A stretch of 64,000 nucleotides of DNA from Flavobacteriia bacterium. Its GTDB lineage: Bacteria > Bacteroidota > Bacteroidia > Flavobacteriales_D > Crocinitomicaceae. Of this stretch, positions 58,426 to 64,000 are shown piece after piece. The stretch spans positions 19,125-83,124 of the forward strand of contig CANHQP010000006.1 in NCBI GenBank assembly GCA_947462925.1, given 5' to 3'. The first letter of the stretch is position 1; each line of letters begins with the position of its first letter. A program made the translations under genes and the position numbers. The notes below the pieces were generated by a model. It worked only from the letters and a program-made list of their open reading frames with translations, had not been told where the DNA came from and made no database searches.

Positions 58426-59835
58426 TTATTTCGTGAATTTAAATTCTACTCTTCTATTCATCGCTAATCCTTCGGCTGTATTACTTGGTCCTTTTGGATT
58501 TTCTTCACCGAAGAACAATACCGTAATTCTGTCTTCGCTGATTCCTTTTTTCACTAAGTACGCTTTAACAGCTTCAGCTCTTTTTTGAGACAATGGCATG
58601 TTGAAAGCTTTATCACCTTTTGAATCTGCATAACCAGAAAGCGTAACTTTCACAGCTGGATCAGCTGACATTTCAGAAGCTATTTGATCCAAATGATCTT
58701 TGTATCTTTTTCTCAATGCATATTCTGAAGATTGAAATTGAGCATCAATTTTTCCTAACTTCTCAAGTTTTTCTGAGATTGGATTAACTGGCGGTTCAAC
58801 TTTCTCTGGACAACCTTTGTTTGCTTTTGTTCCAGCTTCATCTGGGCAATTATCTTCGAATTCTGCAACTCCATCACCATCCGCATCTGGACAACCTTTC
58901 ATTGCTTTTGTACCTTTTACATCTGGACATTTGTCATCTTTATCAGCAACTCCATCTTCGTCTTTGTCAGGACAACCGTTTGTTGCAGCAGTACCTGCTT
59001 CTTCTGGACATTGGTCATCTTTATCAGCAACACCATCTTTGTCAGCATCTGGACAACCTTTTGTTTCTTTCGTTCCAGCAACTTCTGGACATTCATCTTG
59101 GAAATCAGCAACACCATCTTTGTCAGAATCCAATGGACAACCATTTTTGTCTACTTGAACACCAGCTGGAGTTTCAGGACATTTGTCATTTGCATCAGTT
59201 ACACCATCACCGTCAGTATCTTTTGGTTTACCAAAATTATAAACAACTCCAACGCTGTTAATCAAATATTGGTCATTAAAAGCCAAAGATTGGTGATCAC
59301 GTCTATCACTTGACAAAGTAGTATACAAGGTGTTGAAATTTAATCCAATGTTTTGAGTCACCTTAACTGTAAATCCTAAACCAATGTTTTTAGTAAAGTC
59401 TGTTCCTTCTACAACTAGTTTAGAGCTATCATCGTCTTTCGCTTTGAACATTGCGAAACCAAAACCTCCAAATACATAAGGTTGGAAACGACAATCTTCT
59501 TTCAACATTCTTCCGTTGTTGATTTTGAATCTTAACTGTAAATTACCTTGTGTTAAATCAGCACGAAAACCACCCATCTCTGGAACGTGGTATCCAATAC
59601 TACCTTTTGATGCGTCGAATGCAAGATTCCAAAATGAATTCAAATTGTAAGCAGCAGAAATACCAAATTGAGCTCTGTAAGCTTTATCTGTATTCAACCA
59701 AATACGATTCAATTCACCATTGTAATTTACAACTCCAGCGTGAAGTCCAACACTGAGTTTTTGATCTTGTGTTTGAGCATTTAAAACATTTATTCCTAAA
59801 ACAAATGCTGTAAAACTAAGTAACAGTTTCTTCAT
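58426..59835 (-). CDS. OmpA-family protein with thrombospondin type-3 repeats
   Basis: 469 residues: a signal peptide (KKLLLSFTAFVLGINVLNAQ), an eight-stranded outer-membrane barrel-like part (about 25-200), at least five TSP3 calcium-binding repeats (about 205-340; DTDGDGVTDANDKCPET and four DxDxDGVAD...CP copies), a Pro-rich hinge (PPVNP) and an OmpA peptidoglycan-binding domain (about 355-469; LSGYADSKGDKAFNMPLSQKRAEAVKAYL, NRRVEFKF). The TSP3 array should form a rigid calcium-stabilised spacer between the barrel and the OmpA domain. It is a single gene with its own terminator and is probably an abundant envelope protein. Confidence 0.93.
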   Translation of the reverse strand: MKKLLLSFTAFVLGINVLNAQTQDQKLSVGLHAGVVNYNGELNRIWLNTDKAYRAQFGISAAYNLNSFWNLAFDASKGSIGYHVPEMGGFRADLTQGNLQLRFKINNGRMLKEDCRFQPYVFGGFGFAMFKAKDDDSSKLVVEGTDFTKNIGLGFTVKVTQNIGLNFNTLYTTLSSDRRDHQSLAFNDQYLINSVGVVYNFGKPKDTDGDGVTDANDKCPETPAGVQVDKNGCPLDSDKDGVADFQDECPEVAGTKETKGCPDADKDGVADKDDQCPEEAGTAATNGCPDKDEDGVADKDDKCPDVKGTKAMKGCPDADGDGVAEFEDNCPDEAGTKANKGCPEKVEPPVNPISEKLEKLGKIDAQFQSSEYALRKRYKDHLDQIASEMSADPAVKVTLSGYADSKGDKAFNMPLSQKRAEAVKAYLVKKGISEDRITVLFFGEENPKGPSNTAEGLAMNRRVEFKFTK

Positions 59836-60129
59836 TTTTCTTTTTTTTGATGGTCTACTTTTAATACCAAAAAGCGATATTTAATCTAAAAATACTTGAT
59901 TTTTCTGTATTTACGTGAAATTCAAATGACCAACTATTTTTTTGACAACCACAAAGGTATGCAAAAAATTAGATGTTCAACAATTTTTAATCGATTAAAT
60001 TACAATTTATATAAAAAAAAAACTGTCATTCATCGAATCTTTGCTCTAAAAACTAACTTTTTAAATACATTTTAGATTATATTCTCACGATTTTTATAAA
60101 CTATTTAAGATGACTGTTTTAATCATTCT
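59836..60129. other. AT-rich gap between the OmpA/TSP3 gene and the lamin-tail gene
   Basis: Just under 300 bp with no gene seen. It should hold the leftward promoter of the OmpA/TSP3 gene, but I see no exact TAnnTTTG. The only notable structure is a perfect 14-bp palindrome, TTTAATCGATTAAA, at 59986-59999, about 150 bp upstream of that gene. Confidence 0.4.
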
Positions 60130-62694
60130 TTATAACTTGCCTGCTAAAACAAAACTTTTTCTCATAATGAAAACCATACCCTCACTATTGAAGGTTTCAA
60201 AAAAGACGATGTATGTTCCTATGCTCGCTTTTTGATTTTTTTCAGTAATTCCGTCCCAATTAAAACTTCCTTTGGTAGCCAAGAGTTCACTTTTGACAAG
60301 GTCTTTTATTAATCTTCCTCGATCATCATAGATTCGTATTGTACCAATCATCCCTGCTTCTTGCATTTCATAGTTAAACTGCATTATGTCTTCGATTCCA
60401 TCATTATCTGGTGAAAAAGTTTCAGAAGTTAAAGTGATTTTACCGCTCTCTTTTCCAATAGAATATTGAGAATTTTGACTTCCAGGAGTAGCAAAACTTA
60501 CCGCCTCTGCTGCTGTATGCCAATTCCTTAAATCATTTGATTGACCAAAAGGATCTATCCTTTCTAGTGATTTCCCATCAAAATCATCTAACAACTGAAA
60601 ATGCCAATCTTCCAAATAGCTGACTTTATCCAACAACAATTGATTGTTCACCAAATAGACGGTTCCTGAATCATTGTTAAATGATGGTAAACTCATCTGA
60701 ATAAATCGCCCAGGAATTGCAAAGGGATAAACTTGCAGTTGAGCCAATGAATCGGAGGTTAATACAGCATATTCGCCTTCTTTCAGAATGAAATGTTCTT
60801 CGATCAATTTCAAATTTGAAATGGTATCATCATCAAAATTTGCCAGTTCTAGATTATATAAGTCTATCCATTTAGTAGAATTGTTTCTTATTTCAACAAA
60901 GTCATATCCTGATGTAAGCGGATTAAAAAGAATTTCATTGATCACTAAGTCACCTTCAATTGGAGTTTCTGGTAAAACGAAATTCCCAATCAAATTGGTG
61001 GTATTTGCCCAACAATCAGCAACATTGTTCATGGTAATTTGATACTGTTGAGAGCCAACTAAATTCTCTTGAAAGGTATAAGTTACTGATTTAGGAGCGC
61101 TTTCTGTTGTCACTAAATTTGTCACGGTCAAAATTGGGTTAAATGTCAAGACTGAATTGACCAAGAAAGTTGAATCAAGTCCTTCAGAAAAGATCACTTC
61201 TAAAACATTCGGTGCAGATGCCAAAAGGGTTTTGAAAGAGGGTGCCTGCGTATCAGGTGTTAGATCAAAAATGGAATTTTGCAAACTCGGTGTGCCACCT
61301 TCAATTGAATTACTTGCGCGCCAATTTGTTTCATCTGAACAAGGATCCAATGGATTAATCAATTCTAAGCTATAGCCTCCTTCTTTCTTGATTTCATCTT
61401 GAAACCAAGAGTCTGTGTAGGAAATTTTATCTATTACGATTCCATTATTATCTTTTAATACAATATCATCACCGGCATTATTTAAACTTGGAAAACTAGT
61501 TACCGCCACTGTATTTAAAAAAGAGTCGACAATTGTTGAACCACATAAAATTTTATATTCGCCGGGAATCAACCATGAATTTCCAATAGTACCATCAGAT
61601 GCATTATCGCCAATTTTCCAACCATTCAAGTTGAAAATTTTGTTACTTCTATTGTATATTTCTACAAATTCGTATTCTGGCAAACCAATAACAGGCGAAG
61701 GGTCACTCATAAATTCATTGATTATAACATCTCCTTTTGCTGGGGTTTGTGCTTGTAAAAAAGTAAAAATCGCATTGTGAACAACGGAATTACCAGAAAT
61801 GTCTTCCACATTGGAAATGGTCACTTCATTAGATGCACCATTCACCAGTGGTGTTTGTAAAGAAAGATGAATCAATGCAAAATTACTTGCGTCTCTTGTT
61901 GCTGAAACAACAACATTTGTAGGATTGATAACATAATTTGAAACAGTTTCACCACTTGTTTGATCAATTGCTTCGTTGAAAAGTAAATCTACATTGGTTG
62001 AGTTGATTACGGAAGTTGAACTCACAATAGGAGCTTGTGTATCTACGATTTCATCGCCAATGTAAATATCATCGTAATAGAATTTAGTTGCGTTACTGGA
62101 GGTATAGACACACATAAAGCCAGCATGTGTTCCAACTAAATTCGTTGCATCAGTTCCGGTGGATTGAAAAACATAATTCGTCCCGCCTGTATAATCCACA
62201 AATAAATCCCAATTTCCTACATTGTCTCTCACCACTCTGATTCCCAAATTAGCTGAATTTGCAATTGCCCCAACTGTAGCGGCGCAAACTTCAGTACTTG
62301 TTCCGCCAACGCTCTTAAATAATCGAACTGCATCAGTTGTTAAACTTTCACCCAAAAGGATGTAAAAGCCATCAGGATTGGTGCTCAAATCTGAACTTGC
62401 TGCTGTTAGATAGATTTTAGAGAAATTACTTGAAGAACCCGCAAAACTTTGCTTGGCATAAAATCGCCATTCTTTATTTGCAATAGAAGATAAATTATGT
62501 GGGGTTACTAAATATGATGAATTTGTTGCATTATCATTTAGTTGCAATTGGTTACTTGCATTGACATTAAAGGTTGATGCTGTGCCAATCCAATTGGGAT
62601 TTGATGTAAAATCTCCATCAGTGAAAGCTTCCTGAACTTGAGAAAAAGCAAGTAAGGGAAGTATTAAAAATGAAATGTTAAGAAAGTGTTTCAT
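60130..62694 (-). CDS. Large surface protein with lamin-tail domains and gliding-type C-terminal domain
   Basis: 854 residues: a signal peptide (KHFLNISFLILPLLAFSQ), an N-terminal concanavalin-like part (about 20-210), Ig-like adhesion modules (about 220-315), a lamin-tail domain (about 320-460; GDVIINEFMSDPSPVIGLPEYEFVEIYNRSNKIFNLNGWKIGD), a second Ig-like and a second lamin-tail domain (about 580-740; GDLVINEILFNPLTSGYDFVEIRNNSTKWIDLYN), and a C-terminal module (about 760-854) with ETFSPDNDGIEDIMQFNYEM and RIYDDRGRLIKDL...NWDG, the gliding-motility-associated/type B sorting pattern used by type IX secretion. It is probably exported to the cell surface. Function beyond adhesion or structure is unknown. 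Confidence 0.85.
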   Translation of the reverse strand: MKHFLNISFLILPLLAFSQVQEAFTDGDFTSNPNWIGTASTFNVNASNQLQLNDNATNSSYLVTPHNLSSIANKEWRFYAKQSFAGSSSNFSKIYLTAASSDLSTNPDGFYILLGESLTTDAVRLFKSVGGTSTEVCAATVGAIANSANLGIRVVRDNVGNWDLFVDYTGGTNYVFQSTGTDATNLVGTHAGFMCVYTSSNATKFYYDDIYIGDEIVDTQAPIVSSTSVINSTNVDLLFNEAIDQTSGETVSNYVINPTNVVVSATRDASNFALIHLSLQTPLVNGASNEVTISNVEDISGNSVVHNAIFTFLQAQTPAKGDVIINEFMSDPSPVIGLPEYEFVEIYNRSNKIFNLNGWKIGDNASDGTIGNSWLIPGEYKILCGSTIVDSFLNTVAVTSFPSLNNAGDDIVLKDNNGIVIDKISYTDSWFQDEIKKEGGYSLELINPLDPCSDETNWRASNSIEGGTPSLQNSIFDLTPDTQAPSFKTLLASAPNVLEVIFSEGLDSTFLVNSVLTFNPILTVTNLVTTESAPKSVTYTFQENLVGSQQYQITMNNVADCWANTTNLIGNFVLPETPIEGDLVINEILFNPLTSGYDFVEIRNNSTKWIDLYNLELANFDDDTISNLKLIEEHFILKEGEYAVLTSDSLAQLQVYPFAIPGRFIQMSLPSFNNDSGTVYLVNNQLLLDKVSYLEDWHFQLLDDFDGKSLERIDPFGQSNDLRNWHTAAEAVSFATPGSQNSQYSIGKESGKITLTSETFSPDNDGIEDIMQFNYEMQEAGMIGTIRIYDDRGRLIKDLVKSELLATKGSFNWDGITEKNQKASIGTYIVFFETFNSEGMVFIMRKSFVLAGKL

Positions 62695-62724
62695 AGATAG
62701 TTCACATTAAGACTTTAAATATAG

Positions 62725-62732
62725 TAATTTTG
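62725..62732 (+). promoter_or_regulatory. Predicted promoter -7 box for asd
   Basis: TAATTTTG matches TAnnTTTG. It would give a 5' leader of about 105 nt before the ATG at 62843; I see no known riboswitch fold in that leader. Confidence 0.45.
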
Positions 62733-62842
62733 GTTTTGTATTTATAAATTTAATCGGAATTATTCTTTGTTGAAAATCATTGTTTTAAAATTATTTAAAT
62801 CGTGACTTCAAACATTTTTTCGAGATTCTAAAAGTTACTAAA

Positions 62843-63835
62843 ATGAGAATAGCTGTAGTTGGTGCAACTGGAATGGTAGGCAATGTAATGCTTAAAGTAT
62901 TGCGTGAACAAAATTTTCCAGTTACAGAATTAATCCCTGTTGCATCTGAAAGGTCTGTAGGTCAAAAGATTGACTTTGCTGGAATGTCTTATTCTATTGT
63001 TGGATTGCAAACAGCTGTGGATATGAAACCAGACTTGGCTATATTTTCAGCTGGTGGAGAAACTTCACTTCAATGGGCACCCAAATTTGCTGAAGTTGGC
63101 ACTTTTGTGATTGACAACAGTTCTGCTTGGAGAATGGACCCAACTAAAAAATTGATTGTTCCTGAAATCAATGGTGATTTATTGACAGTTGATGACAAAA
63201 TCATTGCGAATCCAAACTGCAGTACGATTCAAATGATGCTTGCATTGGCGCCTTTGCATAAGGCTTACACTGTGAAAAGAGTTGTTGTTTCCACTTATCA
63301 ATCCATTACTGGAACGGGAATGAAAGCGGTGCAACAAATGGAAAATGAGCGCGCAGGAATCGACGGTGAAATGGCATATGCTTATCCGATTGATAAAAAT
63401 TGTATTCCCCATTGCGATTCGTTCTTGGACAATGGCTATACCAAAGAAGAGATGAAGCTGACGCAAGAAACGAAAAAGATTCTTGATCCTTCTATACGCG
63501 TAACTGCTACTGCTGTTCGTGTTCCAGTAGTTGGTGGACATTCTGAAGCTTTGAATGTTGAATTTGAAAAAGATTTCGAACTGCAAGAAGTAAGAAAACT
63601 TTTGCATGATTCTCCAGGTGTTACGTTAAAAGATGATCCAACGACAAACACTTATCCAATGGCAAAATATGCTGAAGGCAAAGATGATGTCTTTGTTGGA
63701 AGAATCCGAAGAGATGAAAGTCAAGAAAACACTTTAAATATGTGGGTTGTAGCTGATAACTTAAGAAAAGGTGCTGCCACAAATGCTGTTCAAATTGCAC
63801 ATTTGTTGATACAAAAAGGATTTTTGAAGATGTAG
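62843..63835 (+). CDS. asd: Aspartate-semialdehyde dehydrogenase
   Basis: A 330-residue NADPH-dependent enzyme that reduces aspartyl phosphate to aspartate semialdehyde, the branch point to lysine, threonine, methionine and diaminopimelate. The N-terminal IAVVGATGMVGNVMLKVL is the nucleotide-binding loop. VPEINGDLL precedes the active-site Cys in IIANPNCSTIQMMLAL (about residue 130), and VPVVGGHSEALNVEFEKDF contains the catalytic His (about 235). Length and motifs are normal. A strong terminator follows. Confidence 0.95.
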   Translation: MRIAVVGATGMVGNVMLKVLREQNFPVTELIPVASERSVGQKIDFAGMSYSIVGLQTAVDMKPDLAIFSAGGETSLQWAPKFAEVGTFVIDNSSAWRMDPTKKLIVPEINGDLLTVDDKIIANPNCSTIQMMLALAPLHKAYTVKRVVVSTYQSITGTGMKAVQQMENERAGIDGEMAYAYPIDKNCIPHCDSFLDNGYTKEEMKLTQETKKILDPSIRVTATAVRVPVVGGHSEALNVEFEKDFELQEVRKLLHDSPGVTLKDDPTTNTYPMAKYAEGKDDVFVGRIRRDESQENTLNMWVVADNLRKGAATNAVQIAHLLIQKGFLKM

Positions 63836-63917
63836 TTTTACTGACAATATATTGAAAGCCACGTTCTGAAAAGGAGGGCACTGAAAAACTATAATTAAGA
63901 TTAAAATGTGAGTAAAT

Positions 63918-63952
63918 ATGGGTGAAAGACTTTGGTTTTTCACCCATTTTTT
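63918..63952 (+). terminator. Terminator after asd
   Basis: A 10-bp stem (ATGGGTGAAA with TTTCACCCAT) with a 10-base loop and a run of T. About 80 nt separate it from the asd stop. Confidence 0.8.
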
Positions 63953-64000
63953 GTTATCTTTATTTACGTAAATTATCATAGAAATGCTTGTATTACAGCA

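Noticed and set aside
58817..59313. Long open frames of up to 146 codons on the plus strand across the TSP3 repeats
   Set aside because: They are antisense shadows of the repetitive Asp/Cys-rich TSP3 coding region on the minus strand; their translations are low-complexity (Leu/His or Ser/Pro) and match nothing.
63984..64000. Possible start of another plus-strand gene at the right edge (ATG at 63984)
   Set aside because: Only five codons are visible (MLVLQ) and the upstream TATCTTTA is an imperfect box, so a gene cannot be supported.

Overview
The window looks like a chromosome segment of a low-GC member of the Bacteroidota, most likely order Flavobacteriales (a Crocinitomicaceae/Fluviicola-like organism is my guess; the sequence does not settle it). 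The grounds are repeated TAnnTTTG promoter boxes, few Shine-Dalgarno sequences, TonB-dependent receptors with carboxypeptidase-like N-termini, a PorE-like type IX secretion lipoprotein, a GldE-like protein, a gliding-associated C-terminal domain, and families typical of the phylum (DUF2911, DUF6132, BrxA/B, HemJ). I see no insertion sequence, prophage, rRNA operon or CRISPR array. Most of the window is ordinary core chromosome.

Layout. 1-6.2 kb: 5' part of hpt, an MFS transporter with a small membrane partner, divergent acs, a Crp/Fnr regulator and a YceI protein. 6.3-10.6 kb: a tight run of queE, the PorE-like OmpA lipoprotein and a UbiA prenyltransferase, then 3-hydroxyanthranilate dioxygenase. 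10.7-15.4 kb (minus): der, era and a Pif1/RecD-like helicase. 15.5-17.6 kb: small secreted and redox proteins and a ParE-type toxin-antitoxin pair. 17.6-24.1 kb: a 1303-residue propeller/adenylate cyclase/HD fusion, tryptophan 2,3-dioxygenase, and DUF3108 and DUF465 genes. 24.2-27.9 kb (minus): an eight-gene rhodanese/thioredoxin/OsmC/DUF2892 operon behind a second Crp/Fnr gene. 28-37.7 kb: outer-membrane proteins, a glycosyltransferase, a GAF-PAS5-PP2C phosphatase, and a kbl/small protein/SulP/carbonic anhydrase run. 37.8-49 kb: an ECF sigma/anti-sigma pair, a TonB receptor with a TPR partner, a DUF255 protein, a second TonB-receptor-like barrel, a pentapeptide protein and a GldE/HlyC-like protein. 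49-64 kb: iron alcohol dehydrogenase, bacilliredoxin, hemJ, a GT39 glycosyltransferase, enoyl-CoA hydratase, a flippase, DUF2911, tRNA-Ala(GGC), an orphan cupin anti-sigma protein, a SUFU-domain protein, a TSP3/OmpA protein, a large lamin-tail surface protein and asd.

The most interesting signals are regulatory or sulfur-related. The two Crp/Fnr proteins are close, gap-free paralogues over their N-terminal half, and both genes are preceded by GTGTAACA-containing palindromes. The second gene sits directly upstream of the eight-gene operon, and between them is a perfect TGTGA-N6-TCACA dyad centred about 41.5 bp upstream of the predicted transcription start. The operon encodes three rhodanese proteins (one a rhodanese-thioredoxin lipoprotein), an OsmC protein and several small membrane proteins with cysteines, so an envelope-associated sulfane-sulfur or thiol-stress relay is a reasonable hypothesis. 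The cyclase-HD fusion carries adenylate-cyclase specificity residues and a complete HD signature, and may both make and break a nucleotide signal. Translation starts are also unusual: several genes have a TAnnTTTG box only 4-6 nt before the start codon (near-leaderless mRNAs), and two genes start at TTG directly after the upstream stop (TAATTG).
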